A stretch of 64,000 nt of DNA, taken from the NCBI GenBank assembly GCA_958296055.1, contig CATQHS010000001.1, forward strand, positions 1,190,277 through 1,254,276, written 5' to 3'. A program made the position numbers and the translations under genes. The notes under the pieces were generated by a model. That model made no database searches. It saw only the letters and a list, made by a program, of their open reading frames with translations, and was not told where the DNA came from. Source of the stretch: an uncultured Acidimicrobiales bacterium (lineage in GTDB: Bacteria > Actinomycetota > Acidimicrobiia > Acidimicrobiales > Aldehydirespiratoraceae). Of the stretch, positions 36,669 through 47,022 are shown piece by piece. Each line of letters begins with the position of its first letter. Position 1 is the first letter of the stretch.

Positions 36669-38702
36669 ATGGATCTGACCGGGACATGGCGGGCCGCGGC
36701 GGCCGACGAGCAGTTGCGGCGCACCTTCAGCGATCCCGACCACGACGACCAGTCCTGGAGCGAAGTGACCGTGCCCGGCCACTGGGCCGGCGCCGCCGAG
36801 TTGGCCGGAGCCGAGTCGGTCCTGTACCGGCGACGCTTCGAAGGCCCCGACCCGGCCGCCGACTGCGGCGGAGGCGACGGCCTCGACCCGGGCCCGCCCG
36901 CCGACCGGCGTCGCTGGTGGCTGAGCCTCGACGGCATCTGCCAGCAGGGCGACGTGTGGCTCGACGGCGCCTATCTGGGGGCCACCGACGGCTACTTCGT
37001 CCCCCACCTGCTGGAGGTGACCGACCTGATCCAGGCCGGCCGCCACCACGTGCTGGCCGTCGAGGCCACCTCCCGCCGGTTCGGCGACCCCGACAACCGC
37101 ACCGTCCTCACCGGCGCCCTGCAGGACCCTGAGCTGTGCGGCTCGGCCGACTTGGTGCCGGGCGGGCTGTGGCGGCCGCTGAAGCTGCGGCCCACCGGCG
37201 AGATCGCCATCACCCATTCCCGGGTGGTGTGCGCCGGGGCGGGCCCGGCCCGGGCCCGGCTGGCTCTGCGGGTCGTGTTCGACGTTCCCGGCGGGGGCCC
37301 GGTGGAGCTGCGAACCCGGGTGGCCGGCACCGAGCACGTCTACACCCACCCAGCCGCGGCCGGGGAGAACCGGGTGGAGTGGACCGTGGAGGTGGACGAC
37401 CCGGAGCTGTGGTGGCCCCATTCGCTCGGCGGCCAGCCCCTCCACCGCGGAACGGTGGAGGCCATGAGCCGGGGCACGGTCCACGACGTCCGCCGGTTCC
37501 GGACCGGCTTTAGATCGGTGACCATGCGCAACTGGGTGATGAGCGTCAACGGGGAGCGGCTCTTCTTGAAGGGCGCCAACCTGCTGCCCACCCGGCCGCT
37601 GCTGGCCGACGCCACCGCCGGCGAGGTGGCCGCCGATGTGAAGGCCGCTCGGGCCGCCGGGCTCGACATGGTCAGGCCCATCGCCCATGTGGGCCGCCCC
37701 GAGCTCTACGACGCCGCCGACGAGCTGGGGATGCTGATCTGGCAGGACTTGCCCCTGCGCGGGGTCATGAGCCGGGCGGTGGGCGACCAGGCCCGCCGCC
37801 AGGCCCGGGAGGCGGTCGACCTGCTCGGCCACCATCCCAGCGTGGCGGTGTGGTGCGCCCACGACGAGCCCTCCCCCCGGCCCGACCGGCCCACCCCGGC
37901 CCCGCCCCGGATCGGGCCGGTCGGGCCGTCGTGGAACCGGGCCGTGCTGGACCGGTCGCTGAGCCGGGTCCTGAACCGGTGCGATGGGTCCCGGCCGGTC
38001 GTGGCCCACACCGCGGCCGGCGGGCGGCGGGGCGGCGACGGCGCCACCAGCCACCTGTGGTTCGGCCGCCACGGCGGACGGGCCGCCGACTTGGGCCCGA
38101 CCTTGGCCCGCAGGCCGCAGCTCGGCCGGTTCGTCACCGCCTTCGGCGCCTCTTCGGACCCGCTCGACCCCGCTTCGGCCGCCGCCCAGGCCGAGGTGGT
38201 GAAGATCACCGTCGAGACCCTGCGCCGCCTTATGTACAAGCCCACCGGCGGCTTTTGCCTGCACGCCCTGGCCGACATCGGCCCCGCCGACGGCACCGGC
38301 TCGGCACCCGGCTTGGGCGTGCTGGATCACCGGCGCCGGCCCAAGCCGGCCTGGGACGCGCTGGTCGGCGCCTGCCGGGACCTGATCGTGGTGAGCGACC
38401 CGCTGCCGAATCCCGTCCGCCCCGGCGACCGCCTCGGCTTGGCCGTGCACGTGGTGTGCCAGCGGCGCCAGCCGGTAGAGGAGGCGGTGGTGACCGCCCG
38501 GCTGGCCACGGCGGGCCGGACGGTGGCGGCCCGGCGCTGGGCCGGCCCCGTCGCCGCCGACGCCTGCACTTTCGTCGGCCGGATCACCGCAGCCGCGCCG
38601 CCGGACCCCGGGCCGCTGACCCTCGAGCTGGACCTGTCCTACACGGCCGCCAGCGGCGAGCCCGTCACCGTGGCCAACCGCTACGACAGCACCATCGCCT
38701 GA
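36669..38702 (+). CDS. GH2-fold glycosidase-like protein, catalytic nucleophile missing
   Basis: A 677-residue protein from ATG 36669 with the GH2 layout: sugar-binding domain (residues about 15-180), immunoglobulin-like domain, TIM barrel (RTVHDVRRFRTGFRSVTM, LFLKGANLLPTRPL, LIWQDLPLRG). The acid/base site is VWCAHDEP, with Glu400 kept but the usual preceding Asn changed to Asp399. The nucleophile position, expected in EFG, is TAFG: Ala491 instead of Glu. So normal retaining hydrolysis is unlikely. Relatives are beta-mannosidase-like. It could be a sugar-binding protein or a decayed enzyme. A duplication of its 3' end follows it. Confidence 0.85.
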   Translation: MDLTGTWRAAAADEQLRRTFSDPDHDDQSWSEVTVPGHWAGAAELAGAESVLYRRRFEGPDPAADCGGGDGLDPGPPADRRRWWLSLDGICQQGDVWLDGAYLGATDGYFVPHLLEVTDLIQAGRHHVLAVEATSRRFGDPDNRTVLTGALQDPELCGSADLVPGGLWRPLKLRPTGEIAITHSRVVCAGAGPARARLALRVVFDVPGGGPVELRTRVAGTEHVYTHPAAAGENRVEWTVEVDDPELWWPHSLGGQPLHRGTVEAMSRGTVHDVRRFRTGFRSVTMRNWVMSVNGERLFLKGANLLPTRPLLADATAGEVAADVKAARAAGLDMVRPIAHVGRPELYDAADELGMLIWQDLPLRGVMSRAVGDQARRQAREAVDLLGHHPSVAVWCAHDEPSPRPDRPTPAPPRIGPVGPSWNRAVLDRSLSRVLNRCDGSRPVVAHTAAGGRRGGDGATSHLWFGRHGGRAADLGPTLARRPQLGRFVTAFGASSDPLDPASAAAQAEVVKITVETLRRLMYKPTGGFCLHALADIGPADGTGSAPGLGVLDHRRRPKPAWDALVGACRDLIVVSDPLPNPVRPGDRLGLAVHVVCQRRQPVEEAVVTARLATAGRTVAARRWAGPVAADACTFVGRITAAAPPDPGPLTLELDLSYTAASGEPVTVANRYDSTIA

Positions 38703-38772
38703 GACCACCGCACCCGGGCGGCCGAAACCCCGCGGCGGCCAACCGCCGCGACAGCCACCATCGCCTGAGACC
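38672..38772. repeat. Direct repeat of the GH2 gene 3' end
   Basis: 38672-38706, which covers the last ten codons and the stop of the GH2 gene, recurs at 38737-38772 as a diverged copy (AACCGCTACGACAGC against AACCGCCGCGACAGCC, then both ACCATCGCCTGAGACC). The second copy carries one extra base, so its reading frame is not preserved. Confidence 0.85.
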
Positions 38773-38820
38773 GCGCCTAGCTTGGCGGGCGGCCTATAGC
38801 CGCGATAAGGATCGCACCGA

Positions 38821-39744
38821 ATGGCCCAAACCATCCCGACGCCCCCTCCGGCCCCGGCGCCCTCCGCGCCAAGGCGGGTGTCGCCGGTGCGGCCCCGGCG
38901 CCGGCGGCTCGGCTGGCCGCTGGACGTCTACCAGACCGCGGTGGGCAAGAAGTACGTCATGGCCGTCACCGGGGTGGGCCTGATCGGCTTCGTGATCGTG
39001 CACATGATCGGCAACCTGCACCTCTACGAGGGGCCGACCCAGGTCAACGAGTACGCCGAGGCCCTGCGGGACCTGGGCGGCCACCTGGTCCCCCGCACCC
39101 TGATCCTGTGGGCTCTGCGCCTCGGGCTGATCGCCATGTTCGCCCTCCACCTGCACAGCGCCTACTCGCTGCGCCGGATGGGCCGCGACAACAACCCCCG
39201 ATCCGGCTTCGTCAGCGGCAACAAGAAATATGAGGGCGGGCAGAGCTACGCGGCCGCCTCCTACGCCAGCCGCACCATGCGCTGGACCGGCCCCATCATC
39301 GGCCTGTACGTGCTGTTCCACCTGGCCGACCTCACCTGGGGGTGGTGGCTCGGCGGCGACTACGTCCGGGGCGACGTGTACCACAACGTGGTCGAGTCGC
39401 TGTCGTCGCTGCCGGTGGCCGCCGTCTACGTGGTGGCCAACGTCGCCTTGGCCGTCCACATCTTCCACGGGGCCTGGTCGATGTTCCAGAGCCTGGGCGT
39501 GAACAACCCTCGCTACAACCACCTGCGCCGGGGGCTGGCCGCGGCGGTGGCCGGGGCCATCCTGGTCGGCAACCTGAGCTTCCCGCTGATGGTCCAGGCT
39601 GGCCTGATCGACGAGGACGGCCGCGCCGACGCGCCCGCCGGGGCGAGCGACGAGAACGGCGGCATGGTCCAAGCCGGGCCGGGCGAGCTTGAGCCCGAGG
39701 CCGACGCCGCCCGCGCCCGCGGCAGCGAGGAGAGCCCACAGTGA
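38821..39744 (+). CDS. sdhC: Succinate dehydrogenase cytochrome b subunit
   Basis: A 307-residue, five-helix cytochrome b subunit of the B-type (SdhC, b558-like) succinate:quinone reductase. Helices run from about residue 45 ([23 protein letters not shown]) to about 260. Haem-ligand histidines are found in [23 protein letters not shown] and VHIFHGAW. The N-terminus is Pro/Arg-rich. Its stop codon overlaps a GTG at 39741, part of a 41-bp tandem duplication that continues into sdhA. The tail (about residues 275-307) is Ala/Glu-rich and is partly encoded by that duplicated sequence. Confidence 0.93.
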   Translation: MAQTIPTPPPAPAPSAPRRVSPVRPRRRRLGWPLDVYQTAVGKKYVMAVTGVGLIGFVIVHMIGNLHLYEGPTQVNEYAEALRDLGGHLVPRTLILWALRLGLIAMFALHLHSAYSLRRMGRDNNPRSGFVSGNKKYEGGQSYAAASYASRTMRWTGPIIGLYVLFHLADLTWGWWLGGDYVRGDVYHNVVESLSSLPVAAVYVVANVALAVHIFHGAWSMFQSLGVNNPRYNHLRRGLAAAVAGAILVGNLSFPLMVQAGLIDEDGRADAPAGASDENGGMVQAGPGELEPEADAARARGSEESPQ

Positions 39745-39781
39745 ACGCCGCCCGCGCCCGCGGCAGCGAGGGGCGCCCACA

Positions 39782-39787
<6 letters not shown>
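39706..39787. repeat. 41-bp tandem duplication at the sdhC-sdhA junction
   Basis: Units 39706-39746 and 39747-39787 are nearly identical (GCCGCCCGCGCCCGCGGC start, CCCACAGTGAAC end, differing at two or three positions). The first copy holds the sdhC stop and a GTG; the second holds the real sdhA GTG. Forty-one is not a multiple of three, so sdhC cannot read through into sdhA. Confidence 0.95.
39741..39785 (+). CDS. 14-codon mini-ORF created by the duplication
   Basis: From GTG 39741, inside GTGA with the sdhC stop, reading [14 protein letters not shown] and ending at TGA 39783-39785, which overlaps the sdhA GTG at 39782. It thus sits like a stepping stone: stop-start overlap on both sides. 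It may carry ribosomes from sdhC to sdhA, preserving coupling that the duplication would otherwise break. No protein evidence; translation is inferred from position only. Confidence 0.4.
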
Positions 39788-41703
<1,916 letters not shown>

Positions 41704-41707
<4 letters not shown>

Positions 41708-42477
41708 GCGGCACGCTGGACCTGAGGCTGCGGATCTGGCGCCAGGACGGGCCCGGCGCTCCAGGGGCGTTCCAGGACGTCGAGGCCCGGGGCATCCCCG
41801 CCGACGCCTCGTTCTTGGAGATGCTCGACATCGTCAACGAGCGGTTGCTTGACGAGGGGATCGAGCCGGTCACCTTCGCCCACGACTGCCGGGAGGGCAT
41901 CTGCGGCACGTGCGGGGTGATGATCAACGGCCGGGCCCACGGCCCCGAGAGGGCCACCGCCACCTGCCAGCTCCATATGCGGTCCTTCGCCGACGGCGAT
42001 GAGATCGTCGTCGAGCCGTTCCGGGCCGCCTCGTTCCCGGTCGTCAAGGACCTGATGGTGGACCGGCAGGCCTTCGACCGCATCATCGAGGCCGGCGGCT
42101 ACATATCGGCCCCCACCGGGTCCGCCCCCGACGCCAACGAGACCCCGGTGCCCAAGGAGGCGGCCGACTTCGCCATGGACGCGGCCGCCTGCATCGGCTG
42201 CGGCGCCTGCGTGGCCGCCTGCCCCAACTCGGCCGCCCAGCTCTTCACCGCGGCCAAGCTGGGGCACCTCAACGTGCTGCCCCAAGGCCAGCCCGAGCGC
42301 TGGCGGAGGACCGAGGCCTTGGTCGAGACCATGGAGGAGTTCTTCGGCTCGTGCACCAACCACGGCGAGTGCCGTGAGGCCTGCCCCAAGGAGATCAGCC
42401 TCGACTTCATCGCCCTGCTCAACCGGGACTACCTGAAGGCCAAGGTCAAGAACCGCCGTCTCGCCGCCCGGGCCTGA
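41704..42477 (+). CDS. sdhB: Succinate dehydrogenase iron-sulphur subunit
   Basis: A 257-residue Fe-S subunit from GTG 41704. The [2Fe-2S] ligands lie in [13 protein letters not shown] with a later ATCQ; [4Fe-4S] and [3Fe-4S] ligands lie in [13 protein letters not shown] and [15 protein letters not shown]. It links the flavin to the quinone site in the cytochrome b subunit. Order sdhC-A-B with overlaps is the usual arrangement for this type. Confidence 0.96.
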
Positions 42478-42517
42478 CCGGCCCGGAGCCCAGATTAGCT
42501 ATGGGTATCCTGCGGGG

Positions 42518-43021
42518 GTGTCCGAGGAGATCCGGGTGCGTCTGGCTGCTCGCGACGACGCCGAAGCCATCCGCCGCATTTACAACCACGAGGTCGTCCA
42601 CACCACCCACACCTTCGATCTCGTTCCCCGAACCCTCGACGAGCAGATCGCCTGGCTGACCGAGCGAGACGGCGCCCTGGGGGTGGTGGTGGCCGAGCGG
42701 GACGGTTTGGTGGTGGGTTTCGCGTCGCTGTCGGAGTATCGGCCCCGGGCCGCCTACCGCACCTCGGTGGAGTCCAGCGTTTACGTGGACGCCTCGTTCC
42801 GAGGGGCCGGGGTCGGCACCCGGCTGATGGCCGAGCTGATCAACCTGGCCACCGCCCGGGGCTTCCACACTATGCTGGCTCGGATCGTGGGAGGCCATGA
42901 GGCGTCGATCGCTCTGCACCGCTCGGTCGGTTTCGCCACGGTGGGAACCGAGCGCGAGGTGGGCCGTAAGCTGGGCAACTGGCTCGATGTTGTTGTCATG
43001 CAGCGCATGTTAGGACAATAA
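42518..43021 (+). CDS. GNAT acetyltransferase (phosphinothricin acetyltransferase-like)
   Basis: A 167-residue GNAT protein from GTG 42518. SSVYVDASFRGAGVGTRLMAELI is the acetyl-CoA pyrophosphate-binding loop (RGxGxG/T), and FHTMLARIVGGHEASIALHRSVGF is the typical C-terminal region of phosphinothricin/methionine sulphoximine acetyltransferases. It should N-acetylate a small amine. The next gene, asnB, begins one base after its stop, yet differs strongly in base composition. Confidence 0.88.
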   Translation: MSEEIRVRLAARDDAEAIRRIYNHEVVHTTHTFDLVPRTLDEQIAWLTERDGALGVVVAERDGLVVGFASLSEYRPRAAYRTSVESSVYVDASFRGAGVGTRLMAELINLATARGFHTMLARIVGGHEASIALHRSVGFATVGTEREVGRKLGNWLDVVVMQRMLGQ

Positions 43022-43022
43022 T

Positions 43023-44885
43023 ATGTGCGGAATAAGTGGTATATACCTCAAAGACGGAGCCAGTATCGATCCCAATATAGTAAACAAAATGGCCGACTCT
43101 CTTAACCACCGTGGGCCGGATTACAAAGGGGTTTATGTAGACGGTTCTCTGGGTTTAGGACATACACGGCTGAGCATCCTTGATCTTTCGACGCGGGCCA
43201 ATCAGCCTATGCAATCACCTGACGGCCGGTACATCATAGTTTACAATGGTGAAGTCTACAACTTCGGTGAAATAAGACAGATCTTGTCCGCCAAAGGACA
43301 CCGCTACCGCGGACACTCTGACACCGAGGTCGTCCTCCACGCAATTATGGAATGGGGGGTAGAGGCATTTGCCAGGTTTGAAGGCATGTTTGCCATAGCA
43401 GTTTGGGACAACCATGAACACCGCATACATTTAGCGAGGGATCGATTCGGCATCAAGCCCCTCTATTTTTGTGACACCACAAATGAAATAATTTTCGGTT
43501 CCGAAATCAAAGCCATACTTGCCTCTGGTAAAGTTCAGGCTCGCATCAACTGGGCGGGCCTGCACGAATACATGCACTACGACACCGCCCTGAACTCCAA
43601 CACGATGTATATGGGAATCCACAAACTTCTGCCTGGGCATCTGCTTACTCTGGATGCGAACAGTACAAAGCTTGAGCCGTACGTGTCGCTCTTCCAAACG
43701 GGACAGATCGAAGACGATTTATATACTGCGACTGACACCGTGCGAGATATGCTTGAGAGAGCAATAAAGAACCACTTAGTTAGTGATGTTCCGGTTGGCG
43801 TATTCCTCAGCGGAGGCATCGACTCCTCTGCCATCACCGCTTTCGCCAGCCAACACTACAGCGGACGGCTGAAGACGTTCTCAGTCGGCTTTGACTTTGA
43901 CAAGGGCGTTAACGAACTTTCTCAGGCTCGTATAGTAGCCAATCGCTTCAATACGGACCATCAGGAGATGCACCTTTCGGGTGGGAATCTCACCGATATT
44001 ATCCCGCGTTTGATTCGTTGCTACGATGAGCCGTTCGGTGATCCGGCCAGTATTGCCTTGTATCTGCTCAGCGAACAAGTGGCAGGAGATCCCAAAGTTA
44101 TCCTCATGGGAGATGGAGGCGATGAGATCTTCGCCGGGTACACTCGTTACACTATAGGTGAGTATGAAAAGTTGAAACATCTAATAGCTCTAACTTCTCC
44201 GCTCATCCCTAAAAAGAGCATATGGCATCGGCGATTTAAGGCTGTCAATACCTTCTATAATGCCAAGCCTTCTCTGCGCATGGCTCTGATAATGTCGGGC
44301 AACAATTGGAGCGCCCCCTTCTTGAAAGTGTTTACACCGTGGGCCAACTCATTATTAGACGCCAGTGACCCTTTCCAATGTCACCGGGAGTTCTATGAAC
44401 GATACGAGCACCTTGATCCAGTACAACGTATGCTTTATACCGACTGCAACATAATACTGCCTGATCTATATTTTAAGAAAGTAGACCGGACAACTATGGC
44501 CCATGGTATCGAAGCAAGAGTGCCTATGGTTGACACCAGGATGGCCGCATATGTGATGTCATTACCGTCGGCTTACAAAGTAAAGGGGCGAGAGAAGAAA
44601 TATATTCTACGCCAAGCACTGAAAGACACACTGCCTGCGGCTATTCTTGACCATCCAAAGACCGGGTTCAGCGTGCCGATACCGTTCTGGTTGCGGACAT
44701 CCCTAGCCGATTACCTGCGGTCTACACTGTTTGATTCCAGCCTTCTGAATGACGGATTGCTTGACAAGCTCACCTTGGAGCACTGCATACAGGAGCACTT
44801 GGGCGGGAGGAGAAACAACGGCCGCCTGCTGTATCGGCTGTTGAACTTGGCCCTGTGGTACGAGGAGTACCAGGTCGCAAGCTGA
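43023..44885 (+). CDS. asnB: Glutamine-hydrolysing asparagine synthase
   Basis: A 620-residue AsnB-type enzyme. MCGISGIY places the catalytic Cys at position 2 for the class II amidotransferase; SLNHRGPD and RFGIKPLYF are glutaminase motifs. The synthetase domain has VFLSGGIDSSAITAF (PP-loop SGGxDS) and ILMGDGGDEIFAGYTRY. Such enzymes make asparagine or act in amidation of secondary metabolites and surface glycans. GC is about 48%, against about 70% around it; the drop begins almost exactly at the start codon, so the gene looks horizontally acquired. Confidence 0.93.
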   Translation: MCGISGIYLKDGASIDPNIVNKMADSLNHRGPDYKGVYVDGSLGLGHTRLSILDLSTRANQPMQSPDGRYIIVYNGEVYNFGEIRQILSAKGHRYRGHSDTEVVLHAIMEWGVEAFARFEGMFAIAVWDNHEHRIHLARDRFGIKPLYFCDTTNEIIFGSEIKAILASGKVQARINWAGLHEYMHYDTALNSNTMYMGIHKLLPGHLLTLDANSTKLEPYVSLFQTGQIEDDLYTATDTVRDMLERAIKNHLVSDVPVGVFLSGGIDSSAITAFASQHYSGRLKTFSVGFDFDKGVNELSQARIVANRFNTDHQEMHLSGGNLTDIIPRLIRCYDEPFGDPASIALYLLSEQVAGDPKVILMGDGGDEIFAGYTRYTIGEYEKLKHLIALTSPLIPKKSIWHRRFKAVNTFYNAKPSLRMALIMSGNNWSAPFLKVFTPWANSLLDASDPFQCHREFYERYEHLDPVQRMLYTDCNIILPDLYFKKVDRTTMAHGIEARVPMVDTRMAAYVMSLPSAYKVKGREKKYILRQALKDTLPAAILDHPKTGFSVPIPFWLRTSLADYLRSTLFDSSLLNDGLLDKLTLEHCIQEHLGGRRNNGRLLYRLLNLALWYEEYQVAS

Positions 44886-44912
44886 GCGGCCCGGGCTGGT
44901 CAGCCCGGCCGA

Positions 44913-45251
44913 TCAGCCCGCTCGCTCCATGGCCTCCCGGGCCCGCTGCTCGGCCACCCGCTGGCGCCCCACGATGGGGGTGGTGGGGGCGAAGCCGGCC
45001 TCGGCCCGCTCTACCTCGCTCTCGCCCCCCCAGAAGCCGAGCTCGCGATTGGCCCGGGCGTAATCGCGGCATCTCTCCAGCACCGAGCACGCCGAGCACA
45101 GGGCCCGGGCTCGGGCCTCGCGGCGCACCCGGGCCTCGGGGCGCTCGGCGAAGGGGGCGAAGAAGAGGTCGCTCTCCCCGACGCACATGCTCTGCTTCAT
45201 CCATCCGGTGGACTCGGCCGGGCCATTGGGCATCCCGACGGCATCGAGCAT
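44913..45251 (-). CDS. WhiB-family Fe-S transcription factor (second copy)
   Basis: A 112-residue WhiB protein with the four cluster cysteines C23, C52, C55 and C61 (SMCVG, LCSACS, RCRDY) and GFWGGESEVER. It lacks the strong basic C-terminal run of the first copy; its tail is TTPIVGRQRVAEQRAREAM. It converges on asnB with 27 bases between. An inverted repeat lies 52-84 bases upstream. Confidence 0.93.
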   Translation of the reverse strand: MLDAVGMPNGPAESTGWMKQSMCVGESDLFFAPFAERPEARVRREARARALCSACSVLERCRDYARANRELGFWGGESEVERAEAGFAPTTPIVGRQRVAEQRAREAMERAG

Positions 45252-45302
45252 GCGATTCGCCTAACTGTCTGCTTCGAACGAGGACCGTTCGCTCCGTTGC
45301 CG

Positions 45303-45335
45303 ACATACAACCGTAGGTAGAAACTGGTCGTATGT
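45303..45335. promoter_or_regulatory. Inverted repeat upstream of the second whiB
   Basis: ACATACAACC (45303-45312) and GGTCGTATGT (45326-45335) form a 10-bp inverted repeat with one mismatch, 13 bases between halves. It lies 52-84 bases upstream of the WhiB start (leftward), a place fitting a dimeric regulator's operator. ATCGCT-AAT-AGCGAT at 45371-45385 is a second perfect short palindrome further up. Confidence 0.45.
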
Positions 45336-45398
45336 CCCGCGAACGGCGATAATTTCCAGCGAAGGCTGCCATCGCTAATAGCGATAGCCCCGAGGGCC

Positions 45399-45417
45399 GG
45401 TCGCGTTTTTCGCGACC
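45399..45417. terminator. Hairpin downstream of the aldehyde dehydrogenase gene
   Basis: GGTCGCG-TTTTT-CGCGACC forms a perfect 7-bp stem with a 5-base loop, 29 bases past the stop of the leftward dehydrogenase gene. There is no T-run after the stem, so it is a plausible but unproven end-of-transcript signal. Confidence 0.4.
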
Positions 45418-45445
45418 AGCCCGGCGACCAATGGCCCCGCGGCGG

Positions 45446-46939
45446 TCACGAGGCGAGCCAGTTGACGGCCTGAATCTCGGTGTAGGCCTCGATCCCCCAC
45501 TTGCCCCGGTCCCGGCCTATGCCCGACATCTTCCACCCCCCGAACGGGGCCTGCATGTGGGGCTGGACGGTGTTAAGGGCCACGTTGCCCGACTGGAGCC
45601 GGCCCGCGATCTCATAGGCCCGCTTGGCGTCGCCGGAGAACACGTAGGAGAACAGCCCGTAGGGGGAGTCGTTGGCCAGGGCCACCGCCTCGTCGTCGCC
45701 GGAGTGGGCCAGTACCGCTACCACCGGGCCGAAGGCCTCCTGCCGGGCCGCTTCCATGTCGGGGGTCACGTCCACCAGCAGGGTCGGGGCCACGTAGTAG
45801 CCGGGCCGGTCGGGTCGGCTGCCGCCGCACGCTGCGGTGGCCCCGGCGGCGGTCCCGGCGGCTACGAAGGCCTCGACCCGGTCCCGGTGGGCCTCGGTGA
45901 TGACCGGGCCCACGATGGTGTCGCGCTCCCGCGGGTCGCCCATCTTCATGAACCCGGCGAAGGCCTGCAGGGTCTCCACCGTCCGGTCGTACAGGTCGCG
46001 GTGGCAGATGACCCGGGTGGGGGCAGTGCAGATCTGGCCCGAGTGGAAGCCCCAGACGGTGGCGATGGCCGCGCAGGCCGCGTTCACGTCGGCGTCCTCG
46101 GTCATGATGAGCGCGCCTTTGCCGCCCAACTCCATGAGCAGTCGCTTCATGGTGGCGGCGCCGTCCCGGTAGATGCGGGTCCCGACCGCGCTCGACCCGG
46201 TGAAGGAGATCATGTCCACATCGGCCGACGCCACCAGCGCGGCCGGGGCCTCCGGCCCGGACCCGGTGACGATGTTCACCACCCCGTCGGGGAAGCCGGC
46301 CTCGGCCACCGCCTCGCCCAGCAGCAGTATCCCGAGCGGGTCCTGGGGGGCCGGCTTGATCACCACCGTGTTCCCGGCCGCCAGCGCGGGCGCCATCTTC
46401 CCGGCCACGTTGACCAGCGGCATGTTGTAAGGCGTGATGCAGGCCACCACCCCCACCGGCCGGCGGTGGACCATGGCATTGGCCAGCCCGGCTGGCCCCA
46501 GCGCGGTTTTGTCCTGGGGCAGAGGGGGAACGGCCTCGTCGAGGTCGATCGGGTGCGAGTAGTAGCGGAACCGGTCCACGAAGGCCGGGCCCACCTGGAT
46601 CTGTTCGGTGATGTTGATGGTGGAGCCGGTCTCGGCCTGCACCAGGGCGGTCCAGTCGGGGGCTCTGGCCTCCAGCACCCGGGCCAGCCGGGCCAGATGG
46701 GCGCCGCGGTCGGCGGGGCTCAGCGCCCTCCAGCCGTCTAGGGCGGCTCGAGCCGCTCCGGCCGCGTCGAGGGCTTGGCCGACGGTGGCCTCGGGGGCGT
46801 GGCCCACCACCTCGGTGGTGGCCGGATCGACGACCGGGTAGGCGCCCGCCCCCGGCGGGACCCACTCGCCGCCGATGAGCAGCCTCCACTCCCGGTCGGC
46901 GCCGAGGCCGGGCCTGCCTGTCTTCGTGCTCGCCGTCAT
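45446..46939 (-). CDS. NAD(P)-dependent aldehyde dehydrogenase
   Basis: A 497-residue ALDH. FHSGQICTAPTR carries the catalytic Cys, MELGGKGALIM the general-base Glu (with Gly after the Lys where Ser is usual), and ITPYNMPLVNVAGKMAPALAAGNTVVIKP the coenzyme-binding region. PFGGWKMSGIGRDRGKWGIEAYTE is the usual end. It oxidises an aldehyde to an acid; substrate unknown. It is divergent from the thiolase with 83 bases between, and both may serve a catabolic route. Confidence 0.94.
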   Translation of the reverse strand: MTASTKTGRPGLGADREWRLLIGGEWVPPGAGAYPVVDPATTEVVGHAPEATVGQALDAAGAARAALDGWRALSPADRGAHLARLARVLEARAPDWTALVQAETGSTINITEQIQVGPAFVDRFRYYSHPIDLDEAVPPLPQDKTALGPAGLANAMVHRRPVGVVACITPYNMPLVNVAGKMAPALAAGNTVVIKPAPQDPLGILLLGEAVAEAGFPDGVVNIVTGSGPEAPAALVASADVDMISFTGSSAVGTRIYRDGAATMKRLLMELGGKGALIMTEDADVNAACAAIATVWGFHSGQICTAPTRVICHRDLYDRTVETLQAFAGFMKMGDPRERDTIVGPVITEAHRDRVEAFVAAGTAAGATAACGGSRPDRPGYYVAPTLLVDVTPDMEAARQEAFGPVVAVLAHSGDDEAVALANDSPYGLFSYVFSGDAKRAYEIAGRLQSGNVALNTVQPHMQAPFGGWKMSGIGRDRGKWGIEAYTEIQAVNWLAS

Positions 46940-47022
46940 CGCCGCCCCTTATCCTGACCCCGCGTCCTGATCCCGCCGGATGCCCGCGGGTTGTCCCCGC
47001 GGCTGAGCTTGGAGCCTCCATC

